A model generated the notes under the pieces. It was given only the letters and a program-made list of their open reading frames with translations. It did no database searches and was not told the DNA's origin. A stretch of DNA of 64,000 nt from positions 186,001-250,000 of the forward strand of contig NZ_JACICC010000002.1 in NCBI RefSeq assembly GCF_014195635.1. Direction: 5' to 3'. This stretch comes from Pseudochelatococcus contaminans. Its GTDB lineage: Bacteria; Pseudomonadota; Alphaproteobacteria; Rhizobiales; Beijerinckiaceae. Position 1 is the first letter of the stretch. Each line of letters begins with the position of its first letter. Made by a program: the position numbers and the translations under genes. Shown here piece after piece: positions 55,974-64,000 of the stretch.

Positions 55974-57383
55974 TTATGCCGCGCGATTGCGCCGCTCTGG
56001 CCCATAGTACTTTTCGCTGGCATTATCGTCGCGCCGGTCGAGCGGCCCCTGACGCAGGACGACGAAGAACTTGTTGATCTCGTCGCCAAGCACGACCATC
56101 TGCTGATTGAGTGTATTCGACGCCTCCGTCAGCGTGTCCGATGTCTCGCGGGTGTCGCCCATGGCGCGGGACACGTTGCCGATGGTTTCGGACAGCGATT
56201 GCGCACCGCCGGCGACACGGGTCACGCTGCGCGAGATTTCCTCCGTCGCCGCACCCTGCTCCCGGGCCGTGGCGGCAATGGCGCTGGTGATCTGGTCGAC
56301 CTGCAACATAGCGTCGGAGATATTCTCGATCACCGTGACGGTGCTCTCGGTCGCGGTCTGGATCGAACCGATCTGCCGCGCGATGTCCTCCGTGGCGCGC
56401 GATGTCTTGGAAGCCAGTTCCTTGACCTCTGAAGCCACCACCGCGAACCCCTTGCCGGCCTCGCCTGCCCGTGCCGCCTCAATGGTGGCGTTCAACGCCA
56501 GCAGGTTCGTCTGGGCGGCAATCGTCTGGATCAGCGTCACGATTTCGCCGATCTGCTTCGCCGCCTCGGTCAGGTTGCCGATATCATCCCGCGCTTCGGC
56601 CATCAGCCGTACGGTGGTGGTGACGGAACTCGCGGCGCTTGAAATCTGCTCCGATACTTCGGCAATCGATTTGGACAGTTCTTCCGTCGCCGAGGCGATT
56701 TCTGAAACGCTGCTGGCTGTGTCACGCGCAGCGGACGCGGCCATGTCGGAGTTTTGCGATACGTTGGCAACCACACTGCCAAGATCGTCGGCAGCGTTTC
56801 TCAAGCCGTCACCATTCTCGCGCACGTTGTCCAGCACGCCGAAGACGATACCCTGGAAGCTCATGATGGCGGACTCGGTCTGATCGCCCAGGTTTTTCTT
56901 GTCGTCGAGAAGAATGTCCTGATAGGTGGACAGCGCGAGGTCCAGATCGAGCATGAGGCCCTTGGTAATCGCCTCGATCCGCGCTGCGGCCGTCTTCATG
57001 TTCCAGCGGGAGTTTTGCAGAATGATACCGTGCAGTTCGTTGAGCACGATCTGGTAACCGCCGATATACCAGCGCGGTTCAAGCCCGATGCGCTGATGCG
57101 CCGTACCGATCTTGAGTGTTTCATCGAAATATTGCTTGTCGAAAGCGCCGGAAAAGATGCGCTGCCAATGCTTGAGCTGGGCAGCGGACAGACGATCCTG
57201 CAGCGGGCCGATCATCTTCTTCAGGTGCGGATAGGCGAAGATATGATCGTAAAAGCGTTGCAGCACGCCCGGCAAATGGCCTTCAATGATCGGCCATACA
57301 CTCCGCAAGTCTGCCTTTGTCTGCTCCGTGATCTTTGCAAACGCGAGCCGCTCCGAAATCAAATTGATTTCATTCTGTTCCAT
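55974..57383 (-). CDS. Globin-coupled methyl-accepting chemotaxis protein, copy 1
   Basis: A 469-residue cytosolic chemoreceptor without membrane helices. Residues 5-160 form a protoglobin-type sensor, with the probable proximal heme ligand His96 in [19 protein letters not shown]. The signalling domain follows, with the hairpin tip [20 protein letters not shown] and [21 protein letters not shown]. The architecture equals HemAT, so oxygen or another gas is the likely signal. GAGGGGAAG precedes the ATG. No che genes are adjacent. Confidence 0.93.
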   Translation of the reverse strand: MEQNEINLISERLAFAKITEQTKADLRSVWPIIEGHLPGVLQRFYDHIFAYPHLKKMIGPLQDRLSAAQLKHWQRIFSGAFDKQYFDETLKIGTAHQRIGLEPRWYIGGYQIVLNELHGIILQNSRWNMKTAAARIEAITKGLMLDLDLALSTYQDILLDDKKNLGDQTESAIMSFQGIVFGVLDNVRENGDGLRNAADDLGSVVANVSQNSDMAASAARDTASSVSEIASATEELSKSIAEVSEQISSAASSVTTTVRLMAEARDDIGNLTEAAKQIGEIVTLIQTIAAQTNLLALNATIEAARAGEAGKGFAVVASEVKELASKTSRATEDIARQIGSIQTATESTVTVIENISDAMLQVDQITSAIAATAREQGAATEEISRSVTRVAGGAQSLSETIGNVSRAMGDTRETSDTLTEASNTLNQQMVVLGDEINKFFVVLRQGPLDRRDDNASEKYYGPERRNRAA

Positions 57384-57735
57384 GACTTCCCCTCACCGGG
57401 CAATTTTCGAAAATAAGTCCTGTTAGCGCTTAGATCGGATTTCCACGAACAAATTCAAAAAACATCTATAAAAACAAATAAATCTTGTTATCTTATTTTA
57501 GCAATCTACACATCCAGATGGAGTTTCCATGGATACGATAATGTAGAATCATTGCAATAATATGAAATTGACAATCTATAAAGCGCAAGTTTATTTATGT
57601 ATTGCACAAATATTAATTGAAAAAAATATTTTCATTATGGTATTATACTAATAAATATTAATACAATAAGTTAAATGGAAATTTTTTCCTCAATTTATAT
57701 TTATATTCGCATCGGTAAATTTGATTTCGTCATTT
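57384..57735. other. AT-rich spacer between the two receptor genes
   Basis: From about 57440 to 57735 the DNA is very AT-rich, full of A and T runs and TA steps, in sharp contrast with the genes beside it. I see no ORF with a binding site and no clear structured RNA. The promoter of the first receptor must lie here. Confidence 0.6.
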
Positions 57736-59112
57736 TTACTCTTCTGCTCTTGAATATACTCCAGCTCTGTCATCGTTGCTCCGCAAAATGGCAAAGAACC
57801 GATGGATCTCTTTATCGAGCACTGTCATCTGGTCGGTGACCGCCCCCGATGCCCCTGTCAGCACATCCGATGTCTGCCGCGTCTCGGTCATGGCATGGGA
57901 AACTTGCGCGACGGTTTCGGAAAGCGCCTGCGCGCCGCCGGCAACGCGGGTCACGCTGCGCGAGATTTCCTCGGTTGCCGCACCCTGTTGCCTCGCCGTG
58001 GCGGCGATAGCGGCGGTGATTTGATCGACCTGCGACATGGCATCGGAAATGTTCCGGGTCACGGAAGCCGTGCTATGCGTCGCGGCCTGAATCGAACCGA
58101 TCTGCCGGGCGATTTCTTCCGTGGCATGCGACGTTTTGGAGGCCAATTCCTTCACCTCGGAAGCGACGACCGCAAAGCCCTTTCCAGCCTCTCCCGCGCG
58201 CGCTGCCTCGATTGTGGCGTTCAGGGCCAGAAGATTCGTCTGCGCCGCTATGCTCTGGATGAGCGTGACGATCTCGCCGATCTGCTTCGCGGCATCCGTC
58301 AGGTTGCCGATATCATTCCGCGCTTCGTCCATGAGCCGTACGGTCGTGGTGACGGAGGTGGCGGCGCTTGAAATCTGCCCCGAGACCTCCGCAATCGACT
58401 GCGACAATTCCTCCGTCGCGGAAGCAATTTCAGAGACGCTGTGCGCCGTATCGCGCGCGGCCGATGCGGCGACATCGGAGTTTTGCGATACCTGGATCAC
58501 GACATGATCGAGACGTCCCGAAGCATCCCGCAGCCCCTCGCCGTTCTCGCGCACATGGCCCAGCACGCCGAGAACGATGCCCTGAAAATCATGAATGGCA
58601 GCCTCGGTCCGCTCCATCCTTTTCTTTTCGTTATCGAGAACAATGGCGTGATAAGTCGACAAAGCGAGATCAAGGTCGAGCATAAGGGCCTTGGTCACAG
58701 CCTCTGCCCTGGCAACCGCGACCTTGCGGTTCCATCGCGCATTGTCACTAATGACGGCGTGTAACTCGTTGAGCACAAGCTGGTAACCGCCGATATACCA
58801 GCGCGGCTCAAGCCCTATACGATAATGTGCCTCGCCGATTTTGAGCGCACGCTCACAATACTCATCATCGAAAGCGCCGAAAAAGATACGCTGCCAGTGC
58901 TTGAGCTGAGCGGCGGACAGACGCTCCCGTAGCGGACCGATCATCTGCCTGAGATGCGGATACGTCACCAGATGATCGTAAAAACGCGACAAAATACCCG
59001 GCAAGTGACCTTTAATCACGGGCCAGACGCTGCGTAAATCCGCTTTCGTCTGTTCCGTAATCTTCGCGAACGCGAGACGTTCCGATATCATGCATACAAT
59101 GTCTTGCGTCAT
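57736..59112 (-). CDS. Globin-coupled methyl-accepting chemotaxis protein, copy 2
   Basis: A 458-residue paralogue of the protein encoded at 55974. The globin domain ([20 protein letters not shown]) keeps His96 in [20 protein letters not shown]. The signalling hairpin [20 protein letters not shown] is nearly identical between the two. It differs in a Cys at residue 86 of the sensor region and lacks the C-terminal arginine-rich tail. ATG 59112 gives the same register as copy 1; the ORF extends 27 AT-coded residues upstream. It is followed by a second AT-rich region. Confidence 0.92.
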   Translation of the reverse strand: MTQDIVCMISERLAFAKITEQTKADLRSVWPVIKGHLPGILSRFYDHLVTYPHLRQMIGPLRERLSAAQLKHWQRIFFGAFDDEYCERALKIGEAHYRIGLEPRWYIGGYQLVLNELHAVISDNARWNRKVAVARAEAVTKALMLDLDLALSTYHAIVLDNEKKRMERTEAAIHDFQGIVLGVLGHVRENGEGLRDASGRLDHVVIQVSQNSDVAASAARDTAHSVSEIASATEELSQSIAEVSGQISSAATSVTTTVRLMDEARNDIGNLTDAAKQIGEIVTLIQSIAAQTNLLALNATIEAARAGEAGKGFAVVASEVKELASKTSHATEEIARQIGSIQAATHSTASVTRNISDAMSQVDQITAAIAATARQQGAATEEISRSVTRVAGGAQALSETVAQVSHAMTETRQTSDVLTGASGAVTDQMTVLDKEIHRFFAILRSNDDRAGVYSRAEE

Positions 59113-59524
59113 AAAATCACCACACAATATTAAAAAATATTTTTTATTATACTTATATATAATAAAATAAACTATACGATATCTATAATCCAAAAATGTA
59201 AATTTATTTCTAAATTTTTAGATATATTACATTTTATATATTACAGACGTATAAAATAACATCGCCAAACATATATTTTTAGCATAATGTATTATACTGA
59301 TAATTTTTATAAAATTATAATTACGATTCTATATTATAAAATCTAATGGGTTTATTATCATGCAAACAAGTCGCTCATATAAGTAATTTTTCTTTTGTAT
59401 CGGTTGGTGACTGTCATCGCTGCGGGCTGAAATCTGCAACCGCTTTCCGGCCATATCGATAAAAAGGGTGTCCACTTTCCCGCCTGATGCGCTAGTTTCC
59501 GGCCATATTCATGTGAGGATCGTC
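59113..59524. other. AT-rich divergent region, receptor copy 2 / xth
   Basis: The segment at about 59130-59380 is extremely AT-rich, like that between the two receptor genes. Promoters for both divergent genes should lie here. No ORF is supported apart from short extensions of the neighbours. Confidence 0.6.
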
Positions 59525-60310
59525 ATGCTGCGAGTGGCTACCTGGAACATCAATTCGGCCCGTCTGCGCGTCGGGCACCTGACGACATTCCTGCAGGAGG
59601 CGAAACCGGACGTTCTGTGCCTTCAGGAAATCAAGTGCGTCGACGATGCCTTTCCCGTCGGCGACATCGAAGCGCTTGGCTACAACGTGGCTGTACACGG
59701 GCAAAAGACGTTCAACGGAGTCGCCATTCTGTCACGTCTGCCGCTGGAGGATGTCACCCGTGGCCTTCCCGGTGACGACGGCGATGAGCAGGCCCGCTAT
59801 ATCGAGGCCGTGGTTTCCGTGGCCGGCGGCGTTGTGCGTGTGGCGTCGATCTACCTGCCGAACGGCAATCCCCCCGATACGGAGAAATATACCTACAAGC
59901 TCGCATGGATGGACCGCCTCATCGCCCACGCGCGCGGCCTGCTGGAACTGGAAGAGCCACTCGTGCTCGCGGGCGACTACAATGTTATCCCCGAAGCACG
60001 CGATGCGGCGCGGCCTGAACTCTGGACGGGCGATGCGCTGTTTCTGCCGCAAACGCGATCAAAGTTCCGGGCGCTGCTCAATCTGGGCCTGACGGAAGCG
60101 CTTCGCGCCTGCGACGATCAGCCGGGGGTTTACACGTTCTGGGATTATCAGGCCGGAGCATGGCAGAAGAACAATGGCATCCGGATCGATCATCTGATTC
60201 TCTCACCCCAGGCAGCCGACAAGCTGCGGTCGACAGAGGTGCATAAGCACCTGCGCGGGCTGGAAAAGCCCTCGGACCATGTGCCGGTATCGATTGATCT
60301 GGATTTGTAA
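59525..60310 (+). CDS. xth: Exodeoxyribonuclease III
   Basis: A 261-residue Mg-dependent AP endonuclease and 3'-exonuclease of base excision repair. Motifs are ATWNINSARLRVGHL, LCLQEIKC (metal Glu), SIYLPNGNP, LAGDYNVIPEARD (Asp and Asn), and the C-terminal RIDHLILSP and PSDHVPVSIDL (catalytic Asp-His). ATG 59525 has GAGGA eight bases upstream; the longer ORF is unsupported. Confidence 0.95.
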   Translation: MLRVATWNINSARLRVGHLTTFLQEAKPDVLCLQEIKCVDDAFPVGDIEALGYNVAVHGQKTFNGVAILSRLPLEDVTRGLPGDDGDEQARYIEAVVSVAGGVVRVASIYLPNGNPPDTEKYTYKLAWMDRLIAHARGLLELEEPLVLAGDYNVIPEARDAARPELWTGDALFLPQTRSKFRALLNLGLTEALRACDDQPGVYTFWDYQAGAWQKNNGIRIDHLILSPQAADKLRSTEVHKHLRGLEKPSDHVPVSIDLDL

Positions 60311-60337
60311 GACGCGCCGCATCAAGGGCAGACGGCC

Positions 60338-60364
60338 TTCCCGCGTTTTATCGAAACGCGGGAA
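60338..60364. terminator. Hairpin between convergent xth and exoR-like genes
   Basis: Arms TTCCCGCGTTT and AAACGCGGGAA pair perfectly over 11 bp around a five-base loop, directly next to the exoR-like stop codon. T-residues lie within the stem ends rather than after it, so it may serve both transcripts. Confidence 0.6.
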
Positions 60365-61282
60365 TCAGCGGCCGGTGCGCAGATATTGTTCGAGATAAGA
60401 CATCGCCAGCTTGCGGTCGTCATCGCTGGCGCTGGCGAAGTTCTTGTCGTGAAGCTCGGTGATCCACGCATCTTCCGCAGCGGCGCTTTTGCCCTCGTTC
60501 TGCACCGACTCACGCGCGAGGGCCAGCCACATCAGGCCAAGCCCCGGCTGTTTCGGCACCCCCTGCCCGGCGATCAGCATGTTACCGAGCAGCGCCTGCG
60601 ATGCCGGATGCCCCTTGCCCGCTGCAAGCTTCAGCCAGCGCGCCGCCTGACGGGCATCCTTGGGGACACCCTGCCCGTCGAGGTAAAGCCTGGCGAGGTT
60701 ATACTGACCATCCGGATCGCCGTAATACGATGCGGCGTACTGGAACATATCAACCGCGCGGTTGAGGTTCGCCTTTACGTAAGTATTCGGAATACCTTCC
60801 AGAAAATAGCCACCGAGCGCGACAAAGGCGCTGGACACGAACGGCGCCTGCCGCGTGCCGGGACTTTCATCGGCGTAATTGTCGGCGATTCGGGAGAAGT
60901 ATTCGAAAGCCTTGAGATCGTCGTGCGGCACGCCGTCGCCCTCGGCGAACATGCGGCCGAGTTTCCACAGCGACACGGTGTGGCCCTGAGTCGCGGCATA
61001 CTGAAGCGCACGCACGGCACCGGCCTTGTTGCCGGCGTTGTAATCCTTGATGCCGCGCCGGAACGCCTCGCCCACGGACTTGAAACCGCTATCGGACGTC
61101 AGCGGATTAGCGAGATCTATGGGATTGGCTGCTCCGGATTTCGCGCGATCGGCAGCGAGAATGGTGGCCGCATGATTCTGCAGAACCGAGATATCCGTCA
61201 GTTGCGCCCGCGCGGGTGCGGCTGCGGCCATACAGACGACCCCGGACAGGAAAGCAAACATGCAGTGCCGGACATTCATCAT
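60365..61282 (-). CDS. exoR: ExoR-like periplasmic Sel1-repeat protein
   Basis: A 305-residue exported protein. A signal peptide ends after APARA near residue 26. The rest consists of Sel1-like repeats, for example AVRALQYAATQGHTVSLWKL, GRMFAEGDGVPHDDLKAFEY and YNLARLYLDGQGVPKDARQA. Order, spacing and the stretch SRIADNY...ALGGYFLEGIPNTYV recall rhizobial ExoR, the periplasmic inhibitor of the ExoS/ChvG-ChvI system that controls exopolysaccharide and flagella. The match is from memory of the family. No chvG or chvI gene is in the window. Confidence 0.82.
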   Translation of the reverse strand: MMNVRHCMFAFLSGVVCMAAAAPARAQLTDISVLQNHAATILAADRAKSGAANPIDLANPLTSDSGFKSVGEAFRRGIKDYNAGNKAGAVRALQYAATQGHTVSLWKLGRMFAEGDGVPHDDLKAFEYFSRIADNYADESPGTRQAPFVSSAFVALGGYFLEGIPNTYVKANLNRAVDMFQYAASYYGDPDGQYNLARLYLDGQGVPKDARQAARWLKLAAGKGHPASQALLGNMLIAGQGVPKQPGLGLMWLALARESVQNEGKSAAAEDAWITELHDKNFASASDDDRKLAMSYLEQYLRTGR

Positions 61283-61637
61283 TCCGTCAACGCCCGCAAT
61301 GAAAGCAACGCTTGCATGACCGCTCCGCTACACAACTCCGGATCGGACCGCCATCCACGATGACGCGACCGAGCGCAAAAGACCCTGATCGCTGCGAGAA
61401 GCTGCACAACAGCACATGCGCCTCCTTCAACAGCCGGCATATGAAGCCGGTTCTTTGTGGCGGCATCACGGCGTTAGTACTTTTTTTACTTAAGCACTCC
61501 GCTGGACGGTCCGCCGCGGCGGTTTGCCTTCCGCCACGGACGTATCTGACCATTGTTTCGGGCCGCCGTCCATGCCACGGCGGCCACAACTCTTTGTAAT
61601 GGTTACCGCGAACCGACGCGGTTGCCGGGAAAAGCGA
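61283..61637. other. Gap between exoR-like gene and valS
   Basis: About 355 bp without a supported gene. It must contain the promoter of the exoR-like gene. A short imperfect GCCGGC/GCCGGT hairpin lies near 61433-61455. No known RNA is recognised. Confidence 0.4.
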
Positions 61638-64000
61638 TCAGCCGATGCCGGAAAGCTGTTCCAGCGCTTCCGATACCTTGGCATGGCGGGCTTCCAGATC
61701 GCTCCGGCGCTCGCGCTGCTCCTCGACGATTTCCTCCGGCGCGCGGGCAAGGAAATCCGCATTGCCCAGCTTGGCATCGATACGGCCGATATCGGCGGCG
61801 ATCTTGTCCGCTTCCTTGCGCAGGCGGGCTTTTTCCACCGACAGATCGATGACGCCAGCCAAAGGCAACGCCACGACTTCGCCGTCCACGATGAGTCGCA
61901 CTGCCCCTTCCGGGGCCGAATCGGCAAAGTCGATGGCGGACAGACGCGCCAGCCGCGCGATGGTGTCGCGCCAGCGTTCCGCCCTTTCGCGGATGGACGC
62001 CGACACGCCGACGAGCGCGAGCGGAATCTGCGCACCCGCAGGCACGTTCATCTCGGCTCGCACCGAGCGGACTTCCGACACCAGCGCGACCACCCAGCCG
62101 ATTTCCGCCTGCGCCTCGGCATCGCCGGCAACCGTGGGCACCGGCCACGGCGCAAGAGTCAGCAACGTTTCACGCGCCGGACCCTGCTCACCCTTGATCG
62201 CCCACAGTTCTTCCGTGAGGAATGGCATGAACGGATGCAGCAACCGGGCGGCCTCGTCGATCAGCCACGCGATGGTTGCGCGGGTTTCGTCCTTCGCGGA
62301 ACCGTCCTCGCCCTGCAACACCGGCTTGGCCAGTTCCAGATACCAGTCGCAGAACACGTTCCAGACGAATCGGTAGGCCGCGCCCGCCGCCTCGTTGAAG
62401 CGGAAATCCTCCAGCGCCGCCGTGATATCGCGCACCGTTTGCGACACCTCGGCCACGGCCCAGCGATTGAGCGTTTCCTTCACGCCCGCGGGATCGAACC
62501 CGGCCACACGCACGCAGCCGTTCATTTCGGCGAAGCGGGCGGCGTTCCACAGCTTGGTGGCGAAGTTGCGATAACCTTCCACGCGCTGGGTGGAGAGCTT
62601 GATGTCCCGGCCCTGTGCTGCCATGGCCGCCAGCGTAAAGCGCAGCGCATCGGCACCGTAGCGGTCGATCAGCTCGATGGGGTCGATGACGTTGCCCTTG
62701 GACTTCGACATCTTCGCGCCGCGCTCGTCCCGCACCAGTGCGTGGATGTAGACGTTGCGGAACGGCACCTCGTCCATCACGTGCAGGCCCATCATCATCA
62801 TGCGAGCGACCCAGAAGAAGATGATGTCGAAGCCGGTTACAAGCGTGCTGGTGGGGTAATAGCGCTTCAATTCCGGCGTATCATCCGGCCAGCCCAGCGT
62901 CGAGAACGGCCACAGGCCAGAGGAAAACCACGTATCCAGCACGTCCTCATCACGCGTCAGCGTGACGTCATCGGCGCCGTAATGGCGCACGGCCTCGGCG
63001 CGGGCGTCTTCCTCGTTCTCCGCCACGAAAACGTGCCCGTCCGGCCCGTACCATGCCGGGATCTGATGGCCCCACCAGAGCTGGCGCGAGATGCACCACG
63101 GCTCGATGTTCTCCAGCCAGTCGAAGTAGGTCTTTTCCCAGTTTTTCGGGATGAACACCGTGTCACCGTCACGCACGACCTTCAGCGCCCGATCAGCCAG
63201 CGGCTTGACGTTGACGTACCACTGATCCGTCAGCCACGGCTCGATCACGACGCCGGAACGGTCGCCGTGCGGCACAACATGGGTGTGCGGTTCAATCGCC
63301 TCGACCAGCTCGCGCTCTTCCAGCAGAGCGACGATGGCCTTGCGCGCCTTGGCGCGGTCCTGCCCTTCCAGCGCCAGCACGGCGTCGAGATCGGGACCGG
63401 GCGTGGCCCCGCGCAGGAAATCCTCGTTGCCGGCAATCGTGACCTGTGCCTCGGAGCCGAGCACGTTGATCAGCGGCAGGTTATGCCGCTTGCCGACCTC
63501 GAAGTCGTTGAAGTCATGCGCGGGGGTGATCTTCACCGCGCCGGTGCCCTTTTCGGGGTCGGAGTAAGTGTCGGCCACAATCGGGATGCGCCGGCCCACG
63601 AGCGGCAGCAGAACGTGCTTGCCGACGAGATCGCGATAGCGCTCATCCTCCGGGTGCACCGCCACGGCGACATCGCCCAGCATGGTTTCGGGACGCGTCG
63701 TCGCCACGACGATGAAACGGCCGGGCTCATCCGCCACCGGATAGCGCAGATGCCACAGGTTGCCCTTCATCTCGATCTGCTCGACCTCGATATCCGAGAT
63801 CGCGGTCTGGAAACGCGGGTCCCAATTGACGAGGCGCTTGTCGCGATAGATCAGCCCGTCCTTATGGAAGCGCACGAAGATGCGGCGCACGGCGCGCGAC
63901 AGGCCCTCATCCATGGTGAAGCGCTCGCGCGACCAGTCGCAGGATGCACCCAGGCGACGCAGCTGGTTGCCGATGACGCCGCCCGATTCGGCTTTCCACT
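61638..64000 (-). CDS. valS: Valyl-tRNA synthetase (5' part cut by window edge)
   Basis: The gene continues past the right edge, so 787 C-terminal residues are seen and the HIGH motif lies outside. The internal reading WKAESGGVIGNQL joins RRLGASCDWSRERFTMDEG without a break. The editing domain (ATTRPETMLGDVAVAVHPED) and AKMSKSKGNVIDPIE, the KMSKS motif, are present. The anticodon-binding domain is followed by a coiled-coil tail (VEKARLRKEADKIAADIGRI). It charges tRNA-Val and edits threonyl-tRNA(Val). Confidence 0.97.
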   Translation of the reverse strand, partial: WKAESGGVIGNQLRRLGASCDWSRERFTMDEGLSRAVRRIFVRFHKDGLIYRDKRLVNWDPRFQTAISDIEVEQIEMKGNLWHLRYPVADEPGRFIVVATTRPETMLGDVAVAVHPEDERYRDLVGKHVLLPLVGRRIPIVADTYSDPEKGTGAVKITPAHDFNDFEVGKRHNLPLINVLGSEAQVTIAGNEDFLRGATPGPDLDAVLALEGQDRAKARKAIVALLEERELVEAIEPHTHVVPHGDRSGVVIEPWLTDQWYVNVKPLADRALKVVRDGDTVFIPKNWEKTYFDWLENIEPWCISRQLWWGHQIPAWYGPDGHVFVAENEEDARAEAVRHYGADDVTLTRDEDVLDTWFSSGLWPFSTLGWPDDTPELKRYYPTSTLVTGFDIIFFWVARMMMMGLHVMDEVPFRNVYIHALVRDERGAKMSKSKGNVIDPIELIDRYGADALRFTLAAMAAQGRDIKLSTQRVEGYRNFATKLWNAARFAEMNGCVRVAGFDPAGVKETLNRWAVAEVSQTVRDITAALEDFRFNEAAGAAYRFVWNVFCDWYLELAKPVLQGEDGSAKDETRATIAWLIDEAARLLHPFMPFLTEELWAIKGEQGPARETLLTLAPWPVPTVAGDAEAQAEIGWVVALVSEVRSVRAEMNVPAGAQIPLALVGVSASIRERAERWRDTIARLARLSAIDFADSAPEGAVRLIVDGEVVALPLAGVIDLSVEKARLRKEADKIAADIGRIDAKLGNADFLARAPEEIVEEQRERRSDLEARHAKVSEALEQLSGIG

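Noticed and set aside
1-64000. CRISPR arrays, insertion sequences, prophage genes, integrases, restriction or toxin-antitoxin genes
   Set aside because: I looked for regularly spaced repeats, transposase and integrase motifs and phage genes and saw none.

Overview
This 64 kb window looks like chromosomal DNA from a GC-rich alphaproteobacterium, most likely of the order Hyphomicrobiales (Rhizobiales). Supporting signs are recG convergent-style packing against sdhE-mfd, an ExoR-type Sel1 protein, a fused MrpA-MrpB, a double cold-shock-domain protein, a peptide-deformylase-like paralogue, the HNH protein with a conserved LNADFRPLSYYPLSLW block, and an exact CtrA-type site (TTAA-N7-TTAAC) before ftsK. 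I cannot name a genus. I see no insertion sequence, prophage, integrase, CRISPR array or rRNA. The only RNA gene I can support is one tRNA-Leu(GAG).

Layout. 0-5 kb: ftsK and a fosmidomycin-resistance-type MFS exporter, both minus. 5-6.3 kb: an orphan zinc-binding ABC solute receptor behind a Zur-like site, ending in a clear terminator. 6.6-12.8 kb: a complete, tightly overlapping Mrp Na+(K+)/H+ antiporter operon (AB fusion, C, D, E, F, G). 12.9-14.4 kb: a DUF1269 protein, a SelT/SelW-like CxxC protein and a Kbp-like BON-LysM protein. 14.7-20.9 kb: ddl, a DMT exporter, an HNH nuclease, ugd-ybaK and a TerC-CBS-CorC membrane protein. 21.3-24.3 kb: an ECF sigma/anti-sigma pair, a Bax-inhibitor-1 protein and an ExoD-family protein. 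24.3-31.6 kb: pbpC and an alpha-2-macroglobulin gene. 31.7-37.8 kb: phnM-phnN divergent from phnF, then an MgtC/DUF4010 protein, a double-hotdog MaoC protein and a cytochrome b561. 37.9-38.9 kb: free methionine sulfoxide reductase and a degenerate deformylase. 39.4-43.4 kb: a polysaccharide O-acetylation locus (AlgJ-like, AlgI, AlgJ-like). 43.5-49.8 kb: tRNA-Leu, dapD-dapE, bpt, DUF2852, DUF192, double CSD protein, DUF1624. 49.8-55.9 kb: mfd, sdhE and the divergent recG. 56-59.1 kb: two tandem globin-coupled methyl-accepting receptors. 59.5-64 kb: xth, an ExoR-like Sel1 protein and valS, which runs off the right edge.

Themes. Several genes concern the cell envelope and exopolysaccharide: ugd makes UDP-glucuronate, AlgI/AlgJ acetylate polymer, ExoD-family and ExoR-like proteins are linked to exopolysaccharide in rhizobia, and ddl, pbpC and alpha-2-macroglobulin act on or guard the wall. 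A second theme is ion balance (Mrp, Kbp-like, TerC-like, ZnuA). A third is DNA repair and translation upkeep (mfd, recG, xth, ybaK, bpt, valS). Most genes are ordinary core genes. The unusual points are the altered deformylase metal site, the alpha-2-macroglobulin without a lipobox, the phn fragment without phnGHIJKL, the paired AlgJ paralogues, the tandem globin receptors, and three very AT-rich gaps beside the O-acetylation and receptor genes. I did not find a clearly undescribed multi-gene system.
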